A DNA stretch of 64,000 nt from Aphis gossypii (Eukaryota > Arthropoda > Insecta > Hemiptera > Aphididae): assembly GCF_020184175.1 (NCBI RefSeq), contig NC_065531.1, positions 7,771,213-7,835,212 of the forward strand, in the 5' to 3' direction. The notes beneath the pieces were generated by a model that saw only the letters and a list, made by a program, of their open reading frames with translations, had not been told where the DNA came from and made no database searches. Positions 52,101 through 63,993 of the stretch are shown piece after piece; within the stretch, counting starts at the first letter, position 1, and every line of letters starts with the position of its first letter. Both the position numbers and the translations under genes were made by a program.

Positions 52101-53746
52101 TTATTGCTAGTTGCTACTGCTTCATACTTATTCAAAACACAAATATTATGAAATTATATTATCATCGACTGACGACTGTAGAATCTCAACAGTAGGTAGT
52201 ATAATATAGCCATATAGGTTAATTAAGCATTCAAGAAAGACTACAGAGTAAGTCCCTAGGTTCATTTTTTAGCCGTATATTTTATAGAAATTAGAAATGC
52301 AGACTGCAGTTGCTCGACTTACCTGATTATCATTAAATTGTGATCGAAATAATGAATAAATAGAGCAGGAAAATAGACTGTACTAAATCCAGAATTTATG
52401 ACCACTGCCCAGTCTATAATATTGTAAAATATTTTCTTTTTAGTAATTAAATTAATAAGTACAATACCTATATATTATAAAGATCTAATATATATAAATA
52501 CTTTTTTATTTTTCTATGTTTTAATTTCGAAATTGTTCGAGTATCTAGTGATTAATTCTTGAAAGCTGAAGCTACAAATATAAGGACATTTAAATAACAA
52601 TAAACAATACATTAAATATTATTTTCAAAAAATCCAATAACAACGCATGGCAGTTGGGCTTGTCAAGTCTAATTTTTTTTTTTTTATTGCATTTTTTTAA
52701 TTGATGGTAACCTTAAACATAAATATTTAATATTTAAATAAATAAATATTTCGTAAATCAAGACAACATTCATAAGTATTACGTATGTTTGGGGTGACTA
52801 GTGAAACCATAGAATAAGACTGTTATTCTATAGGCGAGACATCCTATTTATAGCAACTTATAAGTTATAAGTTATAACTACCTACGTATAAGTTATAGGA
52901 GTTGAAAAAAAAGTTTAAAGTTTAAACACTTTCGAAATTCAAGTATACCATTACTAGATTAATACAACTTTTATTTAAATTTATTCAGTAGTTACTAGTT
53001 TCTGAAATTAGTGCGTTCTAACGTGCAAGCTCTGAAGCTCGTCAGCTTTATAATAATATAATTAAAATTAAAAAATGAGACGAGTACCAATAATATTTCT
53101 AGATAAACGTTTAGCACAGTTAGCATTTAGAATTAATGTCGTTTGAGGTTTTATCCATTTTTCGAACAATTGCACATCACTCATCCACCGTAAAAAATAT
53201 TCATCATACCTATATAGATAACTTAAGTATAAACAATGTTATCATAAAGTGTAAATACTAAAAAACAAACTTATTACTAATAAGACATTTTTCATTTTAT
53301 TTCTTCTAAATTTTCTGAATACTTTACTAATCTTTTATCTATTGAAAAATTGAATTATAGTTTTAGTCAATACTATTATTATTTACCTACTACACTGAAA
53401 ATAACTTAGTTTTCATTATATAATTATTTGTTTCGAGTGATATTTTATTGTACTTGTTAATATTTTCTTAACCTTTTTATAAATGTGTAATTAAGTTTAA
53501 TAAATTGTATTTTCTAATGAATATTTATACAGGTAAATGGTTTTGAAATTGTTACAATTTACATATCATTAATCTTGTATAAATATTTGTTTCTATTAAA
53601 AATCAATATTTAATGAATAGGAATTAAATATAAATTTTAAAACATTCCAACAATTACGAAGTACCTAGTGAAATATATTTATATTATCATCAGACATCTT
53701 AACAATTAATCGTTATATCTATTCATTTTAGATATCTATATTTTAA
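52101..53746. other. Gene-free stretch between QDPR and the hAT element
   Basis: No coding exon recognised. It may be the first intron of the zinc-finger gene. Contains AT-rich sequence and a poly-T run at about 52673-52685. Confidence 0.4.
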
Positions 53747-53754
53747 TATTAAGT

Positions 53755-54339
53755 CAGGGGCGTCATTTCAATATTTTTTTTTGGTACGTATTGAGCAGGT
53801 CACTATTTATTTTTTCTTGGCATATTTGACATTATTAATATTATAGTAGTATAACAATAATTATTAACACAATTAAAATTAAGTAAAATGACATAATACA
53901 AGCAGTAAGCAGTGAAAAATCTATAAATAATACCTAAATTTAATACATATTGAAACTTCAACAGTCAAATTAAATAAAAACAATTAACAATATAAAGCAA
54001 TACAATAGCTGATATGCACAGAATAAATCAGTAAAATTTGTGGTTACTAGTAATAATCATACAATGGTTGTTTTGTGATTATTAAGATGTGATCAATCAA
54101 TCAATTATCAACTTTCATAATATTTAGGTACATATTAATTTATTATTTTAATATAGTTATATAAATATTATTTTTATTTTTTTTGTGATGTGGCCGGCTC
54201 GACCATGTGCATGTAAACAAAAAATTTTTGATATACCTAATAGAATTTTTTTTTAAATTTTGTGGGCCAAAAATTACAATTTAGAATTTTAGGTACACAA
54301 AATGTATACCCTGCGTACCTACCGCAAATGACGCCCCTG
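53755..54339. mobile_element. hAT-type MITE, 585 bp
   Basis: The ends are perfect 14-base inverted repeats, CAGGGGCGTCATTT at the left and its complement at the right. A perfect 8-bp direct duplication TATTAAGT flanks it (53747-53754 and 54340-54347), as hAT transposons make. The interior is AT-rich without a transposase. The intact duplication suggests a fairly recent insertion. Confidence 0.9.
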
Positions 54340-54888
54340 TATTAAGTACTTAAAGATGAATGTTTATGAAAAAAAAGATAAATAAAAGTACATTTTCTAA
54401 AAATTAATTTGGCATAAATGTCTCTATGTTACAGATTATACATAATACAGATTAAACATAATAATGTAAAAATTAAGAATAGAAATTCAATTTTCACATG
54501 GTATTGTGAATTAATATATGTATATATATATAATCAATGCTAATGTAATGTTTTTACTTACAAATACTCTCAAATTAACTTAATGAGTAATGACTATAAA
54601 AATTATAATTCTCTGTTAAATACCTACACTTATAAATTAGTCTTGAGTCTCTTTAAACTTTTAATTTGAATTTTTGTGCTTGTGTTTATATATAAATACT
54701 TATCATGTTTTAAATTTAATGTTGACAAACACTTATTTTCAGTTATGCTAAAATGGATTAAATGTGTTATACAAAGTTCACTTTTTCTAATAATACATTT
54801 TAATTTTTAAATACTTTTAAAATGTACTATTAATATGTATTTATTACTAATTATTTATTCAATATTTATCCAATTTGAAAATTTTCAG

Positions 54889-55570
54889 ATTATTCTCAAA
54901 AATGTCCAGATTGCCACAAATGTTTTTATTCTGCTACATCATTATTAGTACATTTTTTTAGTCATGTCGGTGAAGAAAAATTAGTTAAAGCCGATAATAA
55001 TGAAAATAGTTCAACTTCTAAAAAAAAACCTGTAGAAACTAGCAACTATGCATCTTCTAAGCCATTAAATTTGACAGTGGGTGAAACTTTTAATCCTTGG
55101 AAATATTGTTTAGCCACATATGAAGAGAATAATGATGAATCAGTTAAATCATTTAAAAAAGTAACTAAAAAAAGTAAAGAAAAAGATAAGACTTTTGAAT
55201 GTAGTTTGTGTAATAAAAAATTTGGGTGGACAACTGATCTTAAAAGGCATTTACTCATTCATACAGGTACCTATTCATTTAATGTTACTTAGGCTATCAA
55301 TATTTATTATTAATTGTTTTAATTAAATGTATTGTGATTTTTTTATTTAAAGGAGAAAGGCCTTTTAAATGTAACTCATGCCAAGCAGCATTTACTAGGA
55401 ACTTTTTACTCCAAAAACATTTTGCTCGAGCTCATAAAAAGATATCTGAAGATGAATCAAAAAAGTTGGAGAACCATGTACACGCCAATGTTACTGAAAT
55501 CAAATTAAAAATGAAGGAACTAGAGTGCCAACAGGAACGTAAGTCTGCTTCAGATAATGATAGTCAATAA
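54889..55570 (+). CDS. C2H2 zinc-finger protein, last two exons
   Basis: Exons 54889-55266 and 55353-55570 join in phase (acceptor TTTTCAG; donor ACAG then GTACC; acceptor AAAG). The protein has three C2H2 fingers. The first is CPDCHKCFYSATSLLVHFFS-H. The second, after a Lys/Ser-rich linker of about 75 residues, is CSLCNKKFGWTTDLKRHLLI-H. The third is CNSCQAAFTRNFLLQKHFAR-AH. Fingers two and three are linked by HTGERPFKC, the canonical TGEKP-type linker that crosses the splice junction. The C-terminus is charged (HVHANVTEIKLKMKELECQQ). It is probably a nuclear DNA-binding protein; the target is unknown. The 5' exon with the start codon was not identified. The stop codon TAA lies within an AATAAA hexamer at 55566-55571. 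I do not recognise the specific orthologue. Confidence 0.85.
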
Positions 55571-57969
55571 AATTAATTATTTTAATTATTTTACTTGATT
55601 AAAACCATGTAATCTTAATAATAATTGTTACCAAAGAACTTAAAATGTGTACAAAATTTATATTTGAGATATATTTTTATTTAATTGGTATCACAATATT
55701 TTTTTGTAGTTAAGTGATAAATTAAACATTTTTTTTTTTTTTTTTTTTTTATTTGATTTATGTAACAAGTAGTACCACAACTGTGCGTACTTTAATTAAA
55801 AGTTCATGGCAAATAACATAGTAATTTTAAAGTGAAGAATCCCCATACTTATATTAAATTCAAGTAAATAATATTGAAACTAGAAATACTCAATGGCCAA
55901 TATAATATTAAATATTAATATTTTAAAGTTACTATCTAAACTACCTTAATTTTATTTTTATAATACATTAGAAAAAATTTCTTCAAAATAGTATTTATAG
56001 TTTTATAAATATAAAAATAATAAGTATCCAAAAGAGTATAGATTTCAAAGTACATTATTTATTAATAATAAAAATATTAATCTTCAATTTCTTAGTGTTT
56101 TTTGTAAAACTAATATTATATAGATAGGAACCTACTACCTACCAATTTCAATTTTTTTATACTATTTGTTTTTTTAATGAAATAATTTTTTTTTTATATA
56201 ACTATTAACAGAACTTTACTTGTCTAATAATAATATGTTTCCTATACAAAAATCAATAATAATATGTAACCTATATGTTTTTGAGATATCCAACAGCATT
56301 AAATTATTTTAATTCAGCCAAGTGCATTGGATTAGTACATATTTTACGTATGTGAATTTGCAATTTTTTAAGCTATACATTTTTCTATAATCTATAAATA
56401 TATACTGAAATATTTTGTTAAAATTATTTGAGGTCTTGCTAAAATCATAAATCATTTAAAGGTTAGATAATTACAACTATTTGTAAGTAGGTTGTGGGTA
56501 TTACAAGTATCAAAATAATTTCTGACTTACAATTTAATAATATAATGTATACTCTAATATTTTATATTATTTTAACTTAAAAAACTGTTTAAATTATAAA
56601 ATGAATTATTTTTATTGTTGTTTAAATAATAATAAAATAGGTAGGTATACGTATTTAATTTAAGTATATTAACTATAATACCGATCAGATATATTTTATA
56701 TTAATTTTTTTTCACAATTATCTACCTACATATTTTAATTTTTAATTATTATTCTTTATTGTTTAAAATGTAAACTTATTTTTTTATATATCTGTAAGGA
56801 AAAACGTGGGGGTGGAGGATTAAGTGTTTAAGTGCTTTTTGACATTTTTTATTTTCTCTTAACTCATTAGGTGGATTTCCATAGAGCAGAGTTAGTTGAC
56901 TTAAGGCTTCTAAGTTCTAGAAATATAACTATCCTCCATCCCCTACTCTAAAAATTAACTTAATGATGATATTATATACCTTGTTTACTAATTTTACTAC
57001 AAATAGTAATGAAATTATTATTTAAAAAATATGTTGATGTGCCTAAGTTTTCTCAAATATAGGATCCAAATTAATTATTTGAATATTGTAAAACAAACAT
57101 ATTTTATGATTAGTATAATATACGTAATGAGAACAGAATATCCCTACTCCTGTGCTTGAATTTATATCAAATAGAGGTTGGAGCTTCTTCTCTTTATATA
57201 AAAAATTAATATTATTCCTTTAAAATTTTTTAAACTAAGTGATTAAATAATTAAAAAAAACAAATTTAAACATTAAAATTCTAATTTTTACCCATTAAAT
57301 TACTTACTAAAGATAGTAGATACCAATTTTTCTGTTCAAAACTTAGTGACTGATAGATAGTAGATACCTACTGGTAATCTTAAAATATAAGTTTGAAATT
57401 GTTAGAAAATAGCTATTTTAATAACAGAGAACCAAAGAGAGTAATTAGAAAAATAATAGCTTTACATATAGGTACTTTGCATTAGTGATTTTAAACAATA
57501 ATTATATTATAATATTTTATAATAATTTAATATTTTTAATTAGCATTAGAAGGTAAATGAAATGTGTATTTTTATTTCATGTACCTACTGTATAATAACT
57601 AGTCATGTCTAGTCTTAGTTTTTAATATTAATTACCTTGTATTATTAAGTTAAGTATACTGTATGACAATAAAAAAAACAAATGACAATAATTTTGTTTG
57701 TAACAAAATAAAAACTAATGACAATAATTTTTATTTGTAACTTATATAAATAAAGACTTTATTAAAAACATATATGATCAATAATTATTTATAATACAAT
57801 ACTTGTTGCTCAACAAGAAAACATAATATAAAGATATATTATATAGGTAATGTTTTTAGGTACATTAGTATTTGGCATTTGAGCGAAAGGTGGTAGTACC
57901 TTGCTAAGAAATTAGTAAAACTACTATAATAAATACATTGTAATATTGAGTTTTTAGGAATTATTTTTA
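55571..57969. other. Intergenic stretch between zinc-finger gene and torso-like
   Basis: AT-rich and non-coding by eye. It includes a 22-base T tract at 55729-55750, possibly the tail of a minus-strand retroinsertion. The region also holds the 3' UTR of torso-like (minus) at its right end. Confidence 0.5.
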
Positions 57970-60474
57970 TTACATATTAACTTCCCATAATTTTAAATTA
58001 TTATCCATTACTTCATGGAACCAAGCTCGTTTTTGAATGTCCTTAAAAGCCGGCGCCAAGGTTTTTAAGTCGAGCTTAAGTAATGCTTCATTGCCTAACA
58101 TTCCATTTAGTTCACTTAATAGTTTTGTGTCTCCGTGTAATTTCAGTAATGAGGCAAAGCCAAACACAAAAAATTTCACTCTTAGTTTTTGGTGTGCCCA
58201 ATTTTCAACCGTCGCATTACCACTGGCTGATTGTATTTTACCCACATGTTCTGCATACCATGGTGAAAAGTATCCAATCAACTCTTGGTTGGAGATCTGT
58301 GACACGCCTTTTGTTTTTAAACGTTCTTTAATGACTTTGTAAGCGTTTGGAGCGTATACATACACCTAAACAGTTAATACAAATTAAATATATATGTAAT
58401 ATTATATTGGTATTTGGTAGCAGTGAATTATTTAGAAAAATCGAATTAAATAGGGGAGGGCATAAAGAAATTTTAACTGCATAATATACTTCTTATACTT
58501 CTATCAATATAATATAAAATGTGTATATATATATATATGAGGTTAGTTTCGTACATAATTATTACAGAATATTTTGTTCACATATATCTAGTCAAATACA
58601 AATCAATAATAATATGTAGTATAAATAACGTAATTTTTCTTTTGTAGTTATTGAAATTTATTGTAAAATTTAATGCATCCACACAAATAGACGATAAATA
58701 GTGGTGAGGAAGCAATATAAGCACAGTCAGGGACGCTGTGCTCTACATCCGTAGCCCTGCAGTAAATACGCCTTTAATAAGTAATATAGTAATCGTATTT
58801 AAATTTCTTTTTAATACTTGTTTTGTATTTTATAATACCTTTTCTGATAAAATCAATTCAAGTTTACTTAGATTTCTAAGTACTGCAATAACATATTTTT
58901 TTTAAAAAAACATTCAATGAAAATCTTATTCTGTTGTCAATGGTTATTTTAAATTATTAATTACAATATTTCAACGTAAAGAAAAATTAAATATTGATAA
59001 ATTATTTTCATAAGCGTTTGTGTGAATTATATTTTAAAATAAATATTATTAGGTGATTATATTTTAAATAGAATGTATAAGAAATATTAAAAAATATTCT
59101 AGAATAATGGTAATTTTCAAAAAATTTTTCAATAATGATTGATATGTGTTTAATTTTTAAAATATATTTTATAGAGAAAGGAATAAAAAATCTGATAAAA
59201 TAAAATAACATACAATATCATTCAAGAGTTCAGACAGTAAAATTGAATACATGTGGTAACCTGTAGGTAATTGGTATAATATTTTGTGCAGATGTAATAA
59301 TAAGCTTTCTTGAGCAATAATTTTACGACGAATGCCTTGTCATACTATCGCGCGTCATTATATCGTAATCAACTGTGTTTAGGCTTTAATTGCCAATAGA
59401 TTAACTTACTGTAGGACACAAAACAATGAACACTTACCTGATAGAGAGAATTGCCTGTGACATATGACGTCACGTAATGAGATCCAAAACTCCTGACGAA
59501 TTCAATGACCGACAAACTATCGCCGACATTAACAGAGGCCACCTGTTTGGCCACTGGCTCGTGAAGGTCAGTGCTCTCCATATCCATTGCTAAATTGGCA
59601 GTCTCCCTATGCCTAGCCACCCTGACGAGAACATAACAATGATCTCCGGTTACATAAGACACGTCTAAACCTGCATTGAAATATTATACACATCGATGAT
59701 TAGTGGGTATATAATAATTAATAATGAATAATATACTAAGGTAGATATTGATGATATTGCAGTGAATTCTTTCGAAATAAACCAGATCAATTCATTTTGT
59801 GGTACCTATTTATGCATGAATAAAAATGCATTTTATACTATATTATACATCGTAAGTGATTTTCTAATTAATGTTTTTGACTTATTTCTAGTAATATGTC
59901 TGTGTATAAAATATGTATATTAGTATCCAACAAACCTAAATTTCTAGCCAACGTAAATTTGGACCAACTACCCGTAAACGCCTGCCACGGTTTCTCCAGC
60001 CTTTCTACGGAAAAATCTCTAAAATAGGCTTGCAATAATTGTTTAACATTATCACAAAATTCCATGTGGAAGTCCCCTTGGAAGACTTGACCACCTCCTC
60101 CTCCGATGCTTCTTTTAAGACTAATAATAAAGTAAACATACATTATTTTTCAGATTCAGATACAATAAGTATTTTAATATATATTAATCACACTAATATA
60201 TCTGTAATATTATTTATTCAATACCAATTTTCTATTTACCTTTGTTTTTCCGGTAAGTTCATAAACACGTCTACCGTGGGTTCTCTGAATATCCATGAAT
60301 GATCAGTGTCATTTCTGGGGACCACTCTCATACTTATGCTAAAGTATCCATAACGATTAAATACGTTGATGGCGTTACCCACTTTAATGTCCGCGTAAGC
60401 CTTCTGTTGAAGCCTTAACGCGTAAATAATAAAGATCATTAACGCCTTGGCCCCATCGAGGCCCATTGCTTGAC
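57970..60474 (-). CDS. tsl: Torso-like, MACPF-domain protein (N-terminal exon missing)
   Basis: Secreted MACPF (perforin-like) protein that localises activation of the Torso receptor tyrosine kinase at embryo poles, and also acts in moulting and growth in insects. Exons in transcript order: 60240-60474, 59936-60111, 59438-59664 and 57970-58365, with GT-AG ends and agreeing phases. Together they give about 344 residues; the family is about 350, so only the signal-peptide exon is lacking. Segments: QAMGLDGAKALMIFIIYALR; VGNAINVFNRYGYFSISMRV; SIGGGGGQVFQGDFHMEFCD; RDFSVERLEKPWQAFTGSWS; and the MACPF signature region FVRSFGSHYVTSYVTGNSLY. The C-terminal part, VYVYAPNAYKVIKERLKTKG onward, is helical and ends LKLWEVNM. 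The VERLEKPWQAFTGSW block is what I recognise as torso-like specific. The exon at 60474 starts in phase 1, so the start lies further right or outside the window. Confidence 0.88.
58700..58772 (-). mobile_element. DNA transposon end with internal hairpin in torso-like intron
   Basis: The minus strand begins GGCGTATTTACTGCAGGG and continues into a stem AGCACAG...CTGTGCT (58720-58742). The opening shares GGYGTATTTA with the ends near 12752 and 39594. The other terminus was not found. Confidence 0.4.
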
Positions 60475-60872
60475 CTATAAAATGATAATATACACTATAT
60501 TAAATTGGTATAATCATAATCACAGCATTCAGGATAATATCATGCAGCGTGAACAAAAATAATTTTTTATTATATTTTTAATGCCTTTAAATATTAAACA
60601 CTTAAGTACAAGAATGTCACGAATATGGTAGTATATAGGGAATACACAAATACATTTTGAGTGAGATATAGTGTTGTGTTAAGTATGTGTAATATACAAT
60701 ATATATATATATGTTTAACCCATACTATATATTGACATTTTCAACTCTCAAATGATTAAATCGTTATAATTTTTTAAAAAAATTGCAAAACTTGAAGTTA
60801 TAAAAAATCAAATCAAAAATATCTGATGAATGATTGAGTTGTTCCCTATGGCCTATAGTACCTATAGGCCCT
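60475..60872. other. Non-coding upstream/first intron of torso-like
   Basis: No exon recognised. It holds a short AT microsatellite near 60699-60711 and a small palindrome around GGCCTATAGTACCTATAGGCC at 60850-60870. Confidence 0.45.
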
Positions 60873-61018
60873 ATACCATGTCCAGCGAGAAAGCGTGCCG
60901 ATTTTGCGTAGCCCTCCCCCTACGTCACCATGCTATTAAAATCGAAACCTAACACGAGGATACGCAAAAATACACACACAAAAAAAAATGTTGGTCGGCT
61001 TCTCGCTAGATAGAGTAT
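60873..61018. mobile_element. Small MITE, same terminal-repeat family as that at 43128
   Basis: The left end ATACCATGTCCAGCGAGAA and the right end's reverse complement ATACTCTATCTAGCGAGAA are imperfect inverted repeats. Length is about 146 bp with no ORF. Each end resembles one end of the GatB-intron element at 43128-43344. Confidence 0.6.
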
Positions 61019-63147
61019 GATAGTAATAATGGAGACAATGGAGTACTATAGTACTCAAAGGATAGCTAGACTAAACTTGATGTTATAAATATACATATAC
61101 CTATATTATGACAAGAACTGAATAACCACATACCATAGTCGTCCATAATGTTCATTTTACATATTATTATTAAAATACATACATTTTATTAGTCATAGTA
61201 TTATATTTAAATTATAATTAATATATGGTAACTATAATAGGTATTTAGTAAACCTACTGTTTTATGTTTGTAGTGAGATAAAACGTGATTTTAACTGTAT
61301 TATTAATATTTCATTGTTTGTATATTTAAGTGTCGATAATTAATGTATGACCTAGGTGGCTAAGTAATGTATAGGTATATATATATATATATAATAATTA
61401 ATAACACAAATTATTACATAGGTACTACGTGTCTATCTATATACGTAGATAGGTACTCTACTACGCCTTGTACACTAGTACACTTTAAAGTAGGTACATA
61501 TAATCTGGCACCCAAATAACATAATAAATAATAATAACGTATATAGATACAACGAAAAACTATAAACAATATACACAGTATATTATACGCGTATACGAGA
61601 CATGCATGATTAAACACGGAATGACTATTATATCTACCAACTAGACCAACTATTTTCTATAATAAAAAGTATAAAATATCACATATAGGTAGATATGAGA
61701 ATATTTATACATTATTATGTATGTACCTACAGTATTTTATATTTATTCACTGTCTATACCGACTGCTGTTCTTGATTTTCATACAAAAATTTCAAACTGC
61801 TTAGGTGTAATAGCGCTAATATATTTTTATTTTTATTTTAAGTAAAATGTAAATTTGTATTCTGTCGTGAATTTACTTATACCATGGTATTATTATAATA
61901 TTATTAATTAGAATTAGGTATAATGTATACGTTAAACTTTAATTGATATAAGTATCTTTAATTAAGCCAGTATTGACAAAAAATAATAAATATAAATTAT
62001 AATACATGTAAAATTATAAATGATAATAATTCACAACTATAATAATCAAAAACAGGAAAGTTATAGGAATTGCATTACCATTTGCATCCGTTTTCACATT
62101 TTTGAATAATGAGGATCATTACCTATATACTCACTCATTAAAGGTGAAAACTTTATTTGAATTGATTTACGAGCAATAGCAGTTTCTATTGAAGAGAAGG
62201 GAGTGAATATCTGGAGGAAAAAGCTAGGGTTGTTTTATATTTTTATTTGATGAGATATCAATTACATTCCTAAACTAAAAAATCATCTGGGTTTTTTTTA
62301 TAAACTGTAAGAACTGTTGAGTGACATAGTTTAACCTAACCCTTTTATTACTTCACATAAAGAGAATCAACGAATATAAAAATGCATTTATACGTGTTAT
62401 ATTACGTACCTACATAAAAAATATTTTCATTAATAGTTACACCATAATCATTTATTACCGACATACTAACATACTATAAATTTAAATTTATAAAATAAGC
62501 TTTATCCTAACGACTTTAAAATTTAAACCAATATTAAATATATTGTAACACAACTAAATTTAAGCTCTAAAATTTTCTACGACATTATCTTATTAAAATA
62601 TGATGTACTATTAGTACCTACAGTACTAATATAGTTATGCCTAATATGTTTAAATCGCATGCATTATTGATATACATGATTCATTATCATGGAATACTTT
62701 TATAATGCTAAATATAATTCTGGCAAAAACGTATATTTATTAAAGGAAAAGGCGATGAAATTTGATTACTATACATATTACATATTATTGATTTGTTTTC
62801 ATAAAATTATAACATAAAATTTTCTATGTAATATAAAAGTAGAAATAATTTTAAGTACCTATCATTAATATTTATAACTAAGTTACATTACTTCATTGTT
62901 TTATTGCAGTGTTAATATTAAATACACATATTTTGTAGGTAAACAAAATATTAAAGTATCTAATTAGCATTATATTACTCAAGAACTTAATTTGATGATT
63001 AAGATGATTGATTACAAAATAAATTATAGATAAATGTATATATGATAAAAATGATTTGAATAAGGGAGATTTACAGTCCAGCGTTTCACAGAACCCTCCA
63101 ATATTTTAATTCAAATTATTAAATACTAATGTTTCTGATATACATAC
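61019..63147. other. Gene-free AT-rich stretch
   Basis: No exon recognised; it may be the first intron of torso-like. A hydrophobic minus-strand frame at 61617-61414 starts MFNHACLVYAYNILCILFIV, but no phase-1 donor follows that would join it to the exon at 60474, so I do not use it. Confidence 0.4.
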
Positions 63148-63155
63148 GTAACACG

Positions 63156-63403
63156 CATGGGCGCCGCGAGGGGGGTGCAAGGGGGTGCACTTGCACCCCC
63201 CTGGCTTTTCAAAAAATGAAAAAAAAAATGAATGGTATTATATAATATAATATTTATAAAATCAAATAATAATAATATAAATTATTATTATTATATCATA
63301 TAAATAATAATTACTAATATTATATAATGTATATTAGAATTAGAAATCACAATATACTATGCACAAATGCACCCCCCTGATAAAATTCCTGGCGGCGCCT
63401 ATG
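63156..63403. mobile_element. hAT-type MITE, 248 bp
   Basis: The left end CATGGGCGCCGC and the right end (reverse complement CATAGGCGCCGCC) are near-perfect inverted repeats. An exact 8-bp duplication GTAACACG flanks them (63148-63155 and 63404-63411), as for hAT insertions. Inside each end is a GGGGGGTGCA / TGCACCCCCC pair; the left one also forms a local hairpin with TGCACTTGCACCCCCC. The centre is AT-rich and non-coding. Confidence 0.9.
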
Positions 63404-63411
63404 GTAACACG

Positions 63412-63801
63412 TCTACAAATATATAATAATTAAACTATATTTACTAAATACTATTTATTATAAATTGTTGTGTATTATTTACTTGTTATGACTAATTCGT
63501 TAGTGTAATCATATTATGAAATTTTGATTAATTTACCTTATTAAAATCGTTCATACGCAATATGAATTAAAAACAATTTCAAAATCAATTTTTTTGAATA
63601 ATGACGACATGTTTACGACTTTACAGATAACTATATATAATTAATGAAATATTTTTAAAACGAGCAGATTCTCATTATTATATATTTATATAATCTTGCA
63701 GTTCATTATTCAATCATGATTCTAACGAATCAAAATGATAAAAATAAAAAAATCACTACCATTTTTACATTGCTTTGTTAAAATAAATAAATAAAGTTTT
63801 C
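63412..63801. other. Non-coding AT-rich stretch
   Basis: Nothing recognisable was seen between the hAT element and the final open frame. Confidence 0.4.
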
Positions 63802-63993
63802 ATGATGCAATATACAGTACCTATATATCAGTATATGACCTATGCATCTTTATTAAAAAAAAAAAATCTTTCCAAAGACTACGTATTATTAGTCGGCAGC
63901 GTTGCGCAAAATTCATTAATGTCTATAAAAGAGATCGACATAAAACATAACAAAAGATATAATTTTGAAGGGTACTTAAAAACAGTGCAATAG
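63802..63993 (+). CDS. Unrecognised open frame at window end, possible terminal exon
   Basis: I do not recognise this 63-codon frame. Its second half, SKDYVLLVGSVAQNSLMSIK then EIDIKHNKRYNFEGYLKTVQ and a stop, has more balanced composition than the random frames nearby. It follows a possible acceptor (TTTCCAAAG, about 63868), so it may be the last exon of an unknown gene rather than starting at its own ATG. There is no supporting homology. It may be chance. Confidence 0.2.
   Translation: MMQYTVPIYQYMTYASLLKKKNLSKDYVLLVGSVAQNSLMSIKEIDIKHNKRYNFEGYLKTVQ

Noticed and set aside
58037..58342. Plus-strand frames of 82-101 codons
   Set aside because: Antisense shadows of the last torso-like exon.
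61414..61617. Hydrophobic minus-strand frame as the torso-like signal peptide
   Set aside because: There is no usable donor in the needed phase after the hydrophobic part, and the composition is what AT-rich DNA gives by chance.
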